64,000 nt of DNA from Entomospira culicis (GCF_028748145.1 NZ_CP118181.1:1-64000); one strand, 5' to 3'. Shown: positions 16,906 through 25,954, counted from the stretch's first letter. The notes: generated from the letters alone by a model not told the origin. Program-made: numbers and translations.

Positions 16906-17361
16906 ATGGCTAAAGAAAAAGCCCCAAAAAAACGCAAAAAATCTTTCATGAAAAAGATAAGTCCTTTTCGCCTCTTTGGCAAGCGCAACGTTTGGATCTT
17001 TATTGGGTCGGTCTTATTCATTACATTAGTGATTAACGGTATTCAAATTGTGGATAGCTACCGTAATAAGAAATTACTCAAACAGCTTGAGAGTCAGCAA
17101 CGACTCTTCTCGCCTTCGGAGTATCAAGCATTGTTACGCCTGCCCACCATTCAAGATTATATCTTTCCCGAAGAGCCTCTGGACTTCACCGCACGTTATC
17201 AACCATGGCGTAGCTCGGTCTCATTGGAAGAGCGCATGGCGCTGCTTGGTGAGCTCTGGATTGATCCACAAGCGCTGGCATTTGAGCAACTCCCTGATCG
17301 CAGTCGGCAAAATTTACGCGATTATATTGCGAGTGTTCGTGCCGAAGATCCAAATTTTTAG
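16906..17361 (+). CDS. single-TM membrane protein of unknown function
   Basis: A 151-residue protein with a very basic N-terminus (KEKAPKKRKKSFMKK), one transmembrane helix (about residues 29-48, WIFIGSVLFITLVINGIQIV) and a C-terminal part of about 100 residues that should face the periplasm. That part has charged helices (KKLLKQLESQQRLFSPSEY) and no known motif. It lies 17 bp before the repeat-rich protein gene and probably shares its transcript. No function can be assigned. Confidence 0.65.
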   Translation: MAKEKAPKKRKKSFMKKISPFRLFGKRNVWIFIGSVLFITLVINGIQIVDSYRNKKLLKQLESQQRLFSPSEYQALLRLPTIQDYIFPEEPLDFTARYQPWRSSVSLEERMALLGELWIDPQALAFEQLPDRSRQNLRDYIASVRAEDPNF

Positions 17362-17378
17362 AGCTCAAGGAAGAGAAG

Positions 17379-19124
17379 ATGCGACGTAAATTAGTAGGAT
17401 TTTTAGGTGCAGTGGTTTTGCTTTTAGGGGGTGTTCATTTAGGTCTCCAGATGCAAGCGCCACAGAAGATCGACGATTATCCGATGATTGCGCAAAATCC
17501 TGTTGCGCTAATGAGTACTGAATCGAGAGGCATGCGTTCGGCGAACCCCGCCATGTTAGATACGCAGTCCATTGAGCAAGCAGAGGTTATTAACCGTTTA
17601 CAAGGCGAGCGTGGTGAGACGGCCTCCCCTGATAGCTCACCAACACCAAAGGTTACACCCAAAAAAGAGTTGCCATCGAGTACCCCTGCTAAGCCCACAA
17701 CATCAACGCCTAGCGCGAGTAAACCTTCAACCAATCAAGGAACACCTCCTGCCGAGAAAAAGCCTACTACGTCCCCAGCGCCAAAGGTAACCACGCCTTC
17801 GGCAAGTAGTAATCCCCCTAAAACGAATACACCCGCTAAACCCGCGGCATCAACGCCTGCTACTCCCAATCCACCTGCAAATACTTCCCCGACGACACCA
17901 CCAAAGCAGAATCCTTCAACCAATCAAGGGACACCTCCTGCCGAGAAGAAACCGACTACGCCCCCAGCGCCTAAGGCAACCACGCCCTCGGCAAGCAGTA
18001 ATCCCCCTAAAGCGAATACGCCCGCTAAGCCAAGCACCCCTGCTAAACCCACGGCATCAACGCCTACTACTCCCAATCCACCTGCAAATACTTCCCCGAC
18101 GACACCATCAAAGCAGAATTCCTCGAGCAATCAAGGGACACCTCCTGCCGAGAAGAAACCGACTACGCCCCCAGCGCCTAAGGCAACCACGCCCTCGGCA
18201 AGTGGCAATCCCCCTAAAGCGAGTACGCCCGCTAAGCCAAGCACCCCTGCTAAATCCACGGCATCAACACCTAGCGCGAGTAATCCTTCAACCAATCAAG
18301 GAACACCTCCATCATCCTCTGCATCAGGTAACCCAACCAGCAAGCTTCCGGTGCGCGTAATTACTCCGCCTGCCACCGCTACGCCTCCTACCACCGCTAG
18401 CCCACCACCAGCGGAGAGCACGCAAACCCCAGCTCCGCAGAATCATCTGGTGCGTAGCCAGACGGGACTCTTTTTTAACATCGATCTTACCGAACGCGGT
18501 TGGGTGTTGATTACCAATGTTACCGGGCGATTGCAAGTGGTAGAGCGTACGATGTTAGAGAATAATGCTACACGCTATACCTTGCGTGCGATGGAATCGG
18601 GGAGCTATACGCTAGAGTTTAGCCGACAGTTGCCCAGTGGTTATGAAAAGCGTGAAGTTACCGTGGTGATTGATCCGTATCGAACGTCTACCGCATCTCC
18701 CGCGCCACAATCTGCGCCTAGCTCCGAGGTACAAGCAGCGATGACATTAGAAGAGATTATTTATCAGTCGCAAAGTGCACAAGCGATTGCCGCGCAAGCG
18801 CAGGCGTTGCGAGAGCAAAAAAACACATTAGGGCAAGCGGAGCTTAAGCGTGCGTTCGACCTCTTATGGCAAGAGCAAATTTATCACCTTTTAGCAACCG
18901 AACTGGGTGAGACTTTTGTCGCACGTTTTCGAGCCGATCCGGTGAGTGCGGAGGTACTCTATCGCTTGGCGCAGATCTTTGAAAATCACACGCAAGCGCG
19001 CGATCTACGCCGATCTTATAACTATTACCGACGTGTCTTTGAGGAGTATCCCATTACCCCATACAGCCGTTTAAGTAAAGAGCGCATGGATCATCTCGAT
19101 CGCTTTTTCTTTCAAATTCAATAA
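17379..19124 (+). CDS. anchored Pro/Thr/Ser-repeat protein with helical C-terminal domain
   Basis: A 581-residue protein. An N-terminal hydrophobic segment (about 5-24) may be a signal anchor. Residues about 85-345 are low-complexity Pro, Thr, Ser, Ala and Lys, built on three long imperfect repeats that begin NQGTPPAEKKPTT. Residues about 350-430 form a small beta-rich domain (TGLFFNIDLTERGWVLITNV), and after a second Pro/Ser linker the C-terminus (about 465-581) is helical with a TPR-like segment (RRSYNYYRRVFEEYPITPYSRLSKERM) reminiscent of BamD/YbgF tails. An envelope-spanning tether that binds a partner at its end is a reasonable inference. The role is unknown. It precedes lgt by 28 bp. 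Confidence 0.7.
   Translation: MRRKLVGFLGAVVLLLGGVHLGLQMQAPQKIDDYPMIAQNPVALMSTESRGMRSANPAMLDTQSIEQAEVINRLQGERGETASPDSSPTPKVTPKKELPSSTPAKPTTSTPSASKPSTNQGTPPAEKKPTTSPAPKVTTPSASSNPPKTNTPAKPAASTPATPNPPANTSPTTPPKQNPSTNQGTPPAEKKPTTPPAPKATTPSASSNPPKANTPAKPSTPAKPTASTPTTPNPPANTSPTTPSKQNSSSNQGTPPAEKKPTTPPAPKATTPSASGNPPKASTPAKPSTPAKSTASTPSASNPSTNQGTPPSSSASGNPTSKLPVRVITPPATATPPTTASPPPAESTQTPAPQNHLVRSQTGLFFNIDLTERGWVLITNVTGRLQVVERTMLENNATRYTLRAMESGSYTLEFSRQLPSGYEKREVTVVIDPYRTSTASPAPQSAPSSEVQAAMTLEEIIYQSQSAQAIAAQAQALREQKNTLGQAELKRAFDLLWQEQIYHLLATELGETFVARFRADPVSAEVLYRLAQIFENHTQARDLRRSYNYYRRVFEEYPITPYSRLSKERMDHLDRFFFQIQ
17733..18293. repeat. three long in-frame coding repeats (189, 207 and 165 bp)
   Basis: Units begin with AATCAAGG-ACACCTCC at 17733, 17922 and 18129, and a partial fourth begins at 18294. 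They encode 63, 69 and 55 residues of Pro/Thr/Ser-rich linker and differ by in-frame insertion or deletion of short blocks such as KPSTPA. Units 2 and 3 are nearly identical over long stretches, which implies recent duplication or gene conversion. Confidence 0.9.
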
Positions 19125-19152
19125 TTTTTGTACCATAAGGAGTACTATCAAT

Positions 19153-20088
19153 ATGCACTATCCCAGTTGGTTAAAACCTGAGATTTTTCCCAATTTTCAT
19201 ATAGGAACATTTACGTTGCGTTGGTACGCGCTGGGCTATATTATTGCCTTTTTGCTTACCTATATTCTTGCCAAGCGCTTGCATGAGAAAGAGCCCTTTT
19301 TAGCCAAAAAAGAGCAGTTAGCCGATATTCTTTTTAGTGGCATGCTTGGCTTAATTATTGGTGCTAGAGCATTTTACGTGCTCTTTTACGATTTTTCCTC
19401 TTATATGCAAGCACCTTGGACGATCATTATTCCTTATCAAAATGGACAATTTGGTATCTCTGGACTTTCCTATCACGGCGGAGCGGTGGGCGCGTTTGTT
19501 GGAGTATTGCTTTATGTGAGAAAGCATCGCATCTCTTTTTGGCGTGTAACCGATCTCTTTTCTGCAGTCATTCCTTTTGGCTACACCTTTGGACGTTTGG
19601 GGAATTTTGCCAATGCCGAGTTGTATGGTAAGGCGACCGCAGGGCCATTAGGAATGATCTTTCCAGATGCCACGCCCTTTGCTACCCGACTTGCTTGGGT
19701 GCGTGATATTGCAAGTCAAGCGGGAATGGAGATTAGTGGCGCATATATTAACCTACCGCGCCACCCGAGTCAGCTGTACGAGGCGCTCTTTGAGGGCGTG
19801 ATTTTGGGATTAGTTTTGGTCTTTATCGTGCGACCGCGCGTGCGTGTACCGGGGCAGGTTTTTGCCTTTTACTTGATGGGCTATGGTGTTGCGCGCTTTT
19901 TTATTGAGTATTTACGCGAACCTGATAGTCAGCTTGGTTACATCATTGCGCTGGGGGCTGGTAAGGATACACCGGGGGTCTTTGTTAGTTGGTTCAATTT
20001 CTCCATGGGGCAGTTGATGTCTTTTAGCATGATTCTTTTGGGCGCGATGTTGTATTTTATTCTTGGTGCTCTAAAGAAAAGTGATTGA
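19153..20088 (+). CDS. lgt: prolipoprotein diacylglyceryl transferase
   Basis: A 311-residue polytopic membrane enzyme. Lgt moves diacylglycerol from phosphatidylglycerol to the lipobox cysteine, the first step of lipoprotein maturation. The ends and loops match the family: LRWYALGYIIAF near the N-terminus, GLSYHGGAVGAFVG (about residues 112-125, conserved His), the signature GRLGNFANAELYGK (about 149-162), RHPSQLYEA, and FFIEYLREPDSQLG near the C-terminus. AAGGAG stands at correct spacing. It is placed downstream of two envelope proteins. It would act on the many lipoproteins encoded in this window. Confidence 0.97.
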   Translation: MHYPSWLKPEIFPNFHIGTFTLRWYALGYIIAFLLTYILAKRLHEKEPFLAKKEQLADILFSGMLGLIIGARAFYVLFYDFSSYMQAPWTIIIPYQNGQFGISGLSYHGGAVGAFVGVLLYVRKHRISFWRVTDLFSAVIPFGYTFGRLGNFANAELYGKATAGPLGMIFPDATPFATRLAWVRDIASQAGMEISGAYINLPRHPSQLYEALFEGVILGLVLVFIVRPRVRVPGQVFAFYLMGYGVARFFIEYLREPDSQLGYIIALGAGKDTPGVFVSWFNFSMGQLMSFSMILLGAMLYFILGALKKSD

Positions 20089-20113
20089 TTATTTAAGTAA
20101 ATAACGATATTAT
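20085..20113 (+). promoter_or_regulatory. promoter placing transcription start at the ATG (PilZ gene)
   Basis: TTGATT (20085-20090), 17 bp, TATTAT (20108-20113), then six bases to ATG 20120. No Shine-Dalgarno sequence is present in between. Confidence 0.6.
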
Positions 20114-20119
20114 TAAGCT

Positions 20120-21097
20120 ATGAGTTATAACTGGATAGAGATATTGCGTGTAGTGGGCTGGCTAGCTTTGGCGATAGGATTGTGGTATATCATACGCATT
20201 GCTATCTTTTGTGCTGAGGCTAGACGCTATTACTTCTCCCCTAAGGAGCGCTTACTTCTCCTTAAATATATCATGAAAAAGCGTCTGCGTCTCTCAGGAT
20301 TTTTTCGTAGTAAGTCCGCGCTCTTGCAAGTGATTGCGGTTGTTTCTGGACAAAAGGCACTGATGCAAGAGCATAGTGGCTTGTTAGAACGTCTTTACGG
20401 TGCATATACTAAACTGGAGCATCAACTTCATAGCGCAAGTCTGGCGAAAAAACAGACTTCAGGCAAGAGTAGTACTGAATCTTTAGAGATGGGCATGATC
20501 TTGACAGTGGAATTTACGAATGGGTGTCGTAAAAATGCCAAAGTGATGGGCAAGGAGAATCATGCGTTGCAGATACGTTTGCTTGATGAGGTGGATGAGA
20601 TCTCTGATGAGGTTATTGTCTACTTTTGGCGTTCTGATGCGGGGTATCGTTTTTCTAGTAAATTATTACGAAAAAAGGGATTGTACCTCGATCTTCAACA
20701 TACGCGACATATCCAGCAATATGTACGACGCGCGCATCCACGTATTAAGTTGGACGCGCCTGCAAGATTTTTTTTAATTCCTGCGCATCAGCAAGCCAAT
20801 TATGAGATTGAGCGTCAGGCGGCGGGCTTTGAGTGTGTGATTCGTGATATTTCCGAGGGCGGGGCTGCTATTATTGCCGAGGGGCGTGGGCAGGTGGGGC
20901 TTCATATCAAGCTTCAGTTTCGGCTAGGCGACCGCGACTTGGTAATGTGTGGCACCACCAAAGATGTCTACTATGACCACGAGTACAACCAGTCGCGCAT
21001 CCACATTCAAGCTGATCGTAACATGCCCTTTACGATGAAAGAACCCATCCTTGCCTATGTCTATGCCGAAGAGATGAACTCCTTGGGTAATTGCTAG
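20120..21097 (+). CDS. membrane-anchored PilZ-domain protein (c-di-GMP receptor candidate)
   Basis: A 325-residue protein with one N-terminal transmembrane helix (about 10-28), a helical region, a beta-rich YcgR-N-like domain (about 118-190) and a C-terminal PilZ domain. The PilZ motifs are intact: RRAHPR (RxxxR, about residues 196-201) and RDISEGGAA (D/NxSxxG, about 238-246). These residues bind cyclic di-GMP in the family. In spirochaetes, PilZ proteins such as PlzA link c-di-GMP to motility and virulence. The gene follows lgt but has its own promoter, with no leader predicted. A hairpin follows the gene. Confidence 0.88.
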   Translation: MSYNWIEILRVVGWLALAIGLWYIIRIAIFCAEARRYYFSPKERLLLLKYIMKKRLRLSGFFRSKSALLQVIAVVSGQKALMQEHSGLLERLYGAYTKLEHQLHSASLAKKQTSGKSSTESLEMGMILTVEFTNGCRKNAKVMGKENHALQIRLLDEVDEISDEVIVYFWRSDAGYRFSSKLLRKKGLYLDLQHTRHIQQYVRRAHPRIKLDAPARFFLIPAHQQANYEIERQAAGFECVIRDISEGGAAIIAEGRGQVGLHIKLQFRLGDRDLVMCGTTKDVYYDHEYNQSRIHIQADRNMPFTMKEPILAYVYAEEMNSLGNC

Positions 21098-21105
21098 GTA
21101 AATAG

Positions 21106-21138
21106 CAGAGTCTAACATATTTATTGTGCTAGACTCTG
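21106..21138. terminator. hairpin between convergent pilZ-type gene and adenosine deaminase
   Basis: CAGAGTCTA (21106-21114) and TAGACTCTG (21130-21138) form a 9-bp stem with a 15-base loop. Both genes converge here, so it may serve both directions. T runs on either side are weak. Confidence 0.55.
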
Positions 21139-21155
21139 ATTTATCTTACTATTAC

Positions 21156-22196
21156 TTAGTGTGCTGAAGTAACTTTTCCCCAAGCTTGCAAAAAGTTCTT
21201 TTCTAGGTCGATTTTCTCTTTGGGTGGTAAGAACGAGGCTTGGATAGAGTTGAGGTTGAGCGCTTTAAGCTCGTCGATAGAGAGCCCCATTTGGTGATGA
21301 CAAGCGTTATAGTCGTCAACAAGGGTGGCATTTTGCACGGTGGGGTCGTCGCTATTGAGGGTTACGCAGAGACCTTCCCGTAGGAGATCGCGGATGGGAT
21401 GGTTGGCGGTGTCGGGTACTGCACCGGTTTGATAATTACTAATCGGACACATCTCAAACGCGATACTTTTCTCTTTAGCATAAGCAATTAGGTTTGGGTC
21501 ATCGGTAACTTTTACGCCGTGCCCGATACGTTTGGCGTGCAGTTTGTCGATGGCTGTCCAAATTTGATCGGCAGAGGTAACTTCTCCTGCGTGGATGGTG
21601 GCAGGCAATCCATGACTCTGGATGAGCTGGAAGAAATGTTGAAATTTTTCGGGTGGAAAATTGACCTCATCACCCGCAAGATCGATGCCAATAATGCCGG
21701 TGAGGTCGACCTTATCGACAAACTGTTTAAAGACTTCCATGTAACGCTCTTCAGGGTAGAAGCCACGGTTGATGGTCATGAGGAGTTTGGTGTGGCTCTG
21801 TTTTTCGCGGATGGCGCTACGGGCGGCCATGAGGAAGGTCTTGAGCGTATCAACGGGATCGAAACCTTTGTTGATGCAGAAGTGAAAGGGGTTGAAGCGA
21901 ATTTCACTATAGAATAGATTTTCATTCTGATCTATATTAAGAAAAGAGTTGTAGACGACGGTGTAGACATCATCGAGATCGTTGTACCACTTGTTGTAGA
22001 ATTTACTTAGGAATAGCGCGAAGTCGGGCTTGGAATCTTTGGGAAATTGGAGTTGCTCTTTGAAGGCTTCAAATTCTTGGGGAAAATCGAGACGATTTTT
22101 TTGGGCAATTTGGAAGAGCGTGGGTGGATGAAACGAACCCTCGATGTGCCGATGCAGTTCAATTTTCGGCAAATCCTGAATGATGTTGCTAGACAT
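21156..22196 (-). CDS. add: adenosine deaminase
   Basis: A 346-residue metal-dependent deaminase that converts (deoxy)adenosine to (deoxy)inosine in purine salvage. Zinc and catalytic motifs are all visible: ELHRHIEGS (His15, His17), TIHAGE (zinc His and catalytic Glu), KRIGHGVK, and NSDDP (metal Asp). Length is typical. ATG 22196 is chosen for its GAGG Shine-Dalgarno and because the family starts just ahead of LPKIELH; the longer in-frame start at 22232 adds twelve residues. It forms a salvage theme with cdd, though the two are not in one operon. It is divergent from mnmE across the DnaA-box region. Confidence 0.95.
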   Translation of the reverse strand: MSSNIIQDLPKIELHRHIEGSFHPPTLFQIAQKNRLDFPQEFEAFKEQLQFPKDSKPDFALFLSKFYNKWYNDLDDVYTVVYNSFLNIDQNENLFYSEIRFNPFHFCINKGFDPVDTLKTFLMAARSAIREKQSHTKLLMTINRGFYPEERYMEVFKQFVDKVDLTGIIGIDLAGDEVNFPPEKFQHFFQLIQSHGLPATIHAGEVTSADQIWTAIDKLHAKRIGHGVKVTDDPNLIAYAKEKSIAFEMCPISNYQTGAVPDTANHPIRDLLREGLCVTLNSDDPTVQNATLVDDYNACHHQMGLSIDELKALNLNSIQASFLPPKEKIDLEKNFLQAWGKVTSAH

Positions 22197-22297
22197 AAAT
22201 GCATACCTCGTAACGGACGGAGGAGAGCGCATTGAACCAATGACTTTTTTCTCTCTTGCTTATAACATCGACAACTAAGCCACATAATTATCACAAG

Positions 22298-22331
22298 TTA
22301 TCCACAAGTTACAAAATTTTTTTGTGGATAA
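22298..22331. promoter_or_regulatory. inverted pair of DnaA boxes
   Basis: TTATCCACA at 22298-22306 (+) and its complement TGTGGATAA at 22323-22331 (minus orientation). With one extra base each they form a perfect 10-bp inverted repeat around an A/T-rich loop. Confidence 0.8.
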
Positions 22332-22490
22332 GTGTTGGAGGTAGTGAGGAGCATGCTATCGGAATGCTTTTTGTTAAAGCGTTGATTAGTATGGAATTAT
22401 TTTTTTATCTTTTATTTGTATAGGTTGATAGGCATATAAACTTTAGCTGTTGTGCAAAAATAAATTCATTTATGCCCAAGTTATCCACAA

Positions 22491-22519
22491 GATAATAAAA
22501 ATTTTTTCTCTTATCCACA
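22491..22519 (+). promoter_or_regulatory. two direct DnaA boxes upstream of mnmE
   Basis: TTATCCACA at 22491-22499 and 22511-22519, same orientation, start-to-start 20 bp (two helical turns), separated by an AT-only-like stretch. They are about 100 bases before mnmE. Confidence 0.8.
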
Positions 22520-22616
22520 AGGAGGAAATAAATTTTTTTCTCTCAAGTAGCAATTTATTTAGCCGATAATGATATCAATTTGGCAATTTTATCGATAAAG
22601 CGAGGAGACATCTGCG

Positions 22617-23951
22617 ATGGAAGCACTCTATACCAACGAGCCGATTGTAGCACTGGCAACGCCTTGGGGACGTTCGGCACTGGCAGTAATTCGCCTGAGT
22701 GGGGAGGGCACGCTGGCCTTATTAGCGTCGAGCTTTACGGGAAAGTTAGACCAGTCGCACCGCATGGTTTTTGGTAAACTGGTTGACAGGCAGAGCAACC
22801 AAACGCTTGATGAGGTGATGATTGCTCCTTTTACCCATGGAGCAGGCTACACGGGCGAGGAGGCTTGTGAGATCTATTGTCATGGTAATCCACATTTAAT
22901 TGAGACAATTCTTCATTACTTAGTGAGTTGTGGTTTTCGGTTGGCGCTTCCGGGGGAATTTTCGTATCGTGCGGTGAAGCATGGCAAGATGGATTTAACC
23001 CAAGCCGAGGCAGTGCATGAGTTGATCATGGCACAGACAGCGCTGGCGGCACAATCGGCATTGCATCGATTATCGGGTGGCTTGGGCAAGGAATTCGGTG
23101 CGATCTATCAAGCCATTATCGATCGTTTGGGGGCGGTGGAGGCCTATTTAGATTATCCTGAAGAGGAGCTAGAGCCTTTTGTCTGGCTACCATTAGATAG
23201 CTTGCGCGAACAATTATTTCGCTATCTTAAAGAAGAGCCGATTGGACAAATTTTGCAAGAGGGTGCGTTGGTGGTCTTGGCCGGAGAACCGAACGTGGGT
23301 AAGAGTTCGCTCTTTAACTGGTTGGTGGGCAGTGAGCGGGCGATTGTCTCGCCAGAAGCTGGTACGACACGTGATTATATTGAGGTAACGCTGGATGTGC
23401 ACGGTTATCCGATTCGTTTGGTAGATACTGCGGGCTTGCGCGAGAGTGCGCAGGCGATTGAGCAGATGGGCATCCAGAAGAGCTATGAACTCTTAGCTCA
23501 GGCGGATGTGATTCTCTATCTTACTACACCAGCGCAACCTGCCGATGATGATTTTATGCTAATGTATAGAGATAAGTTGATTTGGTTAGAGAATAAGCGC
23601 GATGCATTGGCTAGAGATGCGCAAGTTGGAATGGAGGAACGCTTGGCGATATCGGTATTAAAAGGGTTGGGGTTGGAGGAGATGTTGGCAAAGCTGGTCG
23701 CGCATATCGACCCCGATGGCGTGGCTAAACGTCGCGAGCATGCACTTTTGGGTTCGTTGCGTCAGCGGGAAATTGTACAACAGGCGCTTAACACGTTGGT
23801 AGAGTGCGAGGCGCTTGCTAAGGAAGATGCCCTCGATTTGGTGGCCTTTACGTTGCGAAAAGCCAGCGGATATTTTGCCCAACTCATTGGCACGGATATG
23901 CAACAAGATGCCATGGACGCGATGTTTCGTCAGTTTTGTTTGGGCAAGTAG
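22617..23951 (+). CDS. mnmE: tRNA modification GTPase MnmE
   Basis: A 444-residue protein of normal length. The N-terminal folate-binding domain has ATPWGRSALAVIRLSG (about 15-30) and RPLPGEFSYRAVKHGKMDL-like sequence. The G domain begins near residue 215 with P-loop GEPNVGKSS (about 222-230), then a GTTRDYIE switch and DTAGLRES. The C-terminus ends in the FCxGK-type FCLGK motif needed for catalysis. With MnmG (encoded at 56989) it makes the (carboxymethyl)aminomethyl modification at wobble U34 of several tRNAs. ATG 22617 has GAGGAG upstream. DnaA boxes lie in its promoter region. Confidence 0.97.
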   Translation: MEALYTNEPIVALATPWGRSALAVIRLSGEGTLALLASSFTGKLDQSHRMVFGKLVDRQSNQTLDEVMIAPFTHGAGYTGEEACEIYCHGNPHLIETILHYLVSCGFRLALPGEFSYRAVKHGKMDLTQAEAVHELIMAQTALAAQSALHRLSGGLGKEFGAIYQAIIDRLGAVEAYLDYPEEELEPFVWLPLDSLREQLFRYLKEEPIGQILQEGALVVLAGEPNVGKSSLFNWLVGSERAIVSPEAGTTRDYIEVTLDVHGYPIRLVDTAGLRESAQAIEQMGIQKSYELLAQADVILYLTTPAQPADDDFMLMYRDKLIWLENKRDALARDAQVGMEERLAISVLKGLGLEEMLAKLVAHIDPDGVAKRREHALLGSLRQREIVQQALNTLVECEALAKEDALDLVAFTLRKASGYFAQLIGTDMQQDAMDAMFRQFCLGK

Positions 23952-24061
23952 AATTAATTAATATGTATTGTTTAATAAGTGTGTTGTGTTTATGTGTTTT
24001 TTGTGTTATTATAAAATGAATAGATTTTATGTTAATATAAAAAGGAGACACAATTTTAAAA

Positions 24062-25954
24062 ATGACTACTTTATCTGATTTGGTTAATTGTTATGATCAG
24101 CTCATTGTGCCGGATTTTCAGCGAGCGTATAGCTGGGATAAAAAGCACTATACACGCTTTTTAAAAGATATTGAGGAAGCGCTAGATGACTCTAGAGCAG
24201 GAATAGCTACTAAAGGAATTCCTTACTATTATGGGCACTTTTTGATGCTTAAGGAGTCTGGACGTAATGATGGACAAATGATTGATGGGCAACAACGACT
24301 TACTACCGTTGCGCTTTTTCTAGCCAGCATTCATCGCCATAATTTAAGCGCCAAAACAGTATCGTTTATTCAAAAATTTCTAGATAAATTCCATACAGTA
24401 GCGTATGATCAAGAATTTTTTTCTAGCTTGATAAAAGTGAAAGACGTAGATGCTAAGGAGTTAAAAGTACGTGAAACTACTTTATCTGCTGAACGATTAT
24501 CAGCAGCTTATCGATATTTTTCCAAGCAACTCCAAGAGAGGGAGTCCACCGAAATAGATACGATGGTTGCTGTGTTAGCTAGTGCACAGGTTACGATTCA
24601 TGAAATTGAGAATCTTATAGAAGCCACGCATATTTTTACTTTTCAAAACGATCGCGGTAAAGTGCTTACAGAGCTAGAGAAAGTTAAGGCCTTTGTTGCT
24701 TTTCAGTATTATCGCAATGGGGCAGACTTTGTGCGTTTAAAACGCTTTTATGATCGATTCACCAACATTTATCAGAATATTGAAAAGATTAGAATTGGTG
24801 TGAACGTCGAGGAGAACCTAGAAGATTCTGATGGTAGTGATAAGCTCGCTAAATTAGGGCTTAATGAAGATCAAGTGCTTTATGCTTGTTTGGACGCGTT
24901 TTACTTTCATTTTGAAAAGAATAAGCGTAGCTTTGAAGAACACTTTAGCGATGCAGTGGGAAAGAGTTTAAAGAATGACAAAGTAGCTATTATGGAATAT
25001 TTAGATACTTTTACAGCACATTTAGAGAAGGCGTTTAAGACATTACTAGATTTTAGTGATTATCTTAAAGATGAGGGACAATTCTCCGTTGCTAAAAGTG
25101 TTACTATTCTTTCTAAGGGGGAGTCTTTTTATCCTTTCTTTTTCTTGCAAAATGAGCTAGAACCATTTAACAAAAATAAGATATCGTTTGCTTATCAGCA
25201 ACTCTTTTTTGCCTTTGAACAATTGCTGGTTAGAGTTAATTGTGTGAATCATAGCAAGCGATTTGAGCATGGTTTTTTACGAGATTGGATGCGTTGGTGG
25301 CTTGATAGTAAGGAGCATCATGGATCTGTTGCTGAGTATATGTGGCATTTTCTAAATAGGTTGTATATCAATTCTTTTGAAGTGGAGGGAGAATGGCAAC
25401 ATCCTTACGCTTTGGGAGAGTCGGTGGTTTATGAAAAGCTACTAAGAAGACCGCATGGGTCAATTGTTTATTACATTTTGTGGCGCTGGGAGTTGCAGTT
25501 GCGTGCCGAGCAGGGATTAGAACTAATTAGGTGGGAGGATATGCCTAAAAGCATCGAACATATTGCTCCCCAGAGTTTGAATCGGAATTTGGAGATTGAA
25601 GGCTATTCTTTCTGGAGTGATATAAATTTTGACAAAGAAAAAGATTTAGAGGTTTTTTATGATCGTTTATATGGCTGGGGAAATCTTACTTTGGTAGCAA
25701 AATCACTTAACAGTGAGCTAAGTAATAAGTCTTTTAAGGAAAAACAGGAGTGTGTTCAAGCGTGTATTACGAAGGATAATCATCCTTCTTTAGCGCAATA
25801 TCATGGTGTTTTTGTGGAGTATAATAAGCGTAGAAGTTGGAAGAGATCAGCTTTAGAAGATCGTCAAAAGCAAATTGTTGATTTTATTACTCATAGTTAC
25901 CTAAACTGGATGGTATGGAAAGAGTATTACAATCCTGAAGAGATGCCTTCTTAA
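24062..25954 (+). CDS. GmrSD-like type IV restriction protein (DUF262 + DUF1524)
   Basis: A 630-residue single-chain protein. The N-terminal DUF262 half has VPDFQRAYSW (16-25), a YYYGHF strand and DGQQRLTT (75-82), the NTP-binding DGQQR motif of GmrS. The C-terminal DUF1524 half has IEHIAPQ (about 497-503) and YGWGNLTLV with a following LNSELSN (about 536-555), the His-Me finger nuclease pattern of GmrD. Characterised GmrSD enzymes cut phage DNA with glucosylated hydroxymethylcytosine; relatives restrict other modified DNA. The gene is more AT-rich than its neighbours, stands alone between mnmE and a terminator, and so looks acquired. Start is ATG 24062 with AAGGAGA at long spacing. Confidence 0.88.
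   Translation: MTTLSDLVNCYDQLIVPDFQRAYSWDKKHYTRFLKDIEEALDDSRAGIATKGIPYYYGHFLMLKESGRNDGQMIDGQQRLTTVALFLASIHRHNLSAKTVSFIQKFLDKFHTVAYDQEFFSSLIKVKDVDAKELKVRETTLSAERLSAAYRYFSKQLQERESTEIDTMVAVLASAQVTIHEIENLIEATHIFTFQNDRGKVLTELEKVKAFVAFQYYRNGADFVRLKRFYDRFTNIYQNIEKIRIGVNVEENLEDSDGSDKLAKLGLNEDQVLYACLDAFYFHFEKNKRSFEEHFSDAVGKSLKNDKVAIMEYLDTFTAHLEKAFKTLLDFSDYLKDEGQFSVAKSVTILSKGESFYPFFFLQNELEPFNKNKISFAYQQLFFAFEQLLVRVNCVNHSKRFEHGFLRDWMRWWLDSKEHHGSVAEYMWHFLNRLYINSFEVEGEWQHPYALGESVVYEKLLRRPHGSIVYYILWRWELQLRAEQGLELIRWEDMPKSIEHIAPQSLNRNLEIEGYSFWSDINFDKEKDLEVFYDRLYGWGNLTLVAKSLNSELSNKSFKEKQECVQACITKDNHPSLAQYHGVFVEYNKRRSWKRSALEDRQKQIVDFITHSYLNWMVWKEYYNPEEMPS

Larger units (their letters stand above)
22197..22616. 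other. AT-rich intergenic region with DnaA boxes
   Basis: This 420-base gap between add and mnmE has no credible reading frame. It is AT-rich, with T and A runs, and carries four perfect TTATCCACA DnaA boxes (listed separately) plus the ribosome site of mnmE at its right end. I see no tRNA or other RNA gene. Confidence 0.8.

Noticed and set aside
22298-22519. Calling the DnaA-box cluster the chromosomal origin
   Set aside because: + strand G excess appears on both sides by eye, gene orientation does not switch, and dnaA/dnaN/gyrB are absent. Reported only as a DnaA-box cluster.
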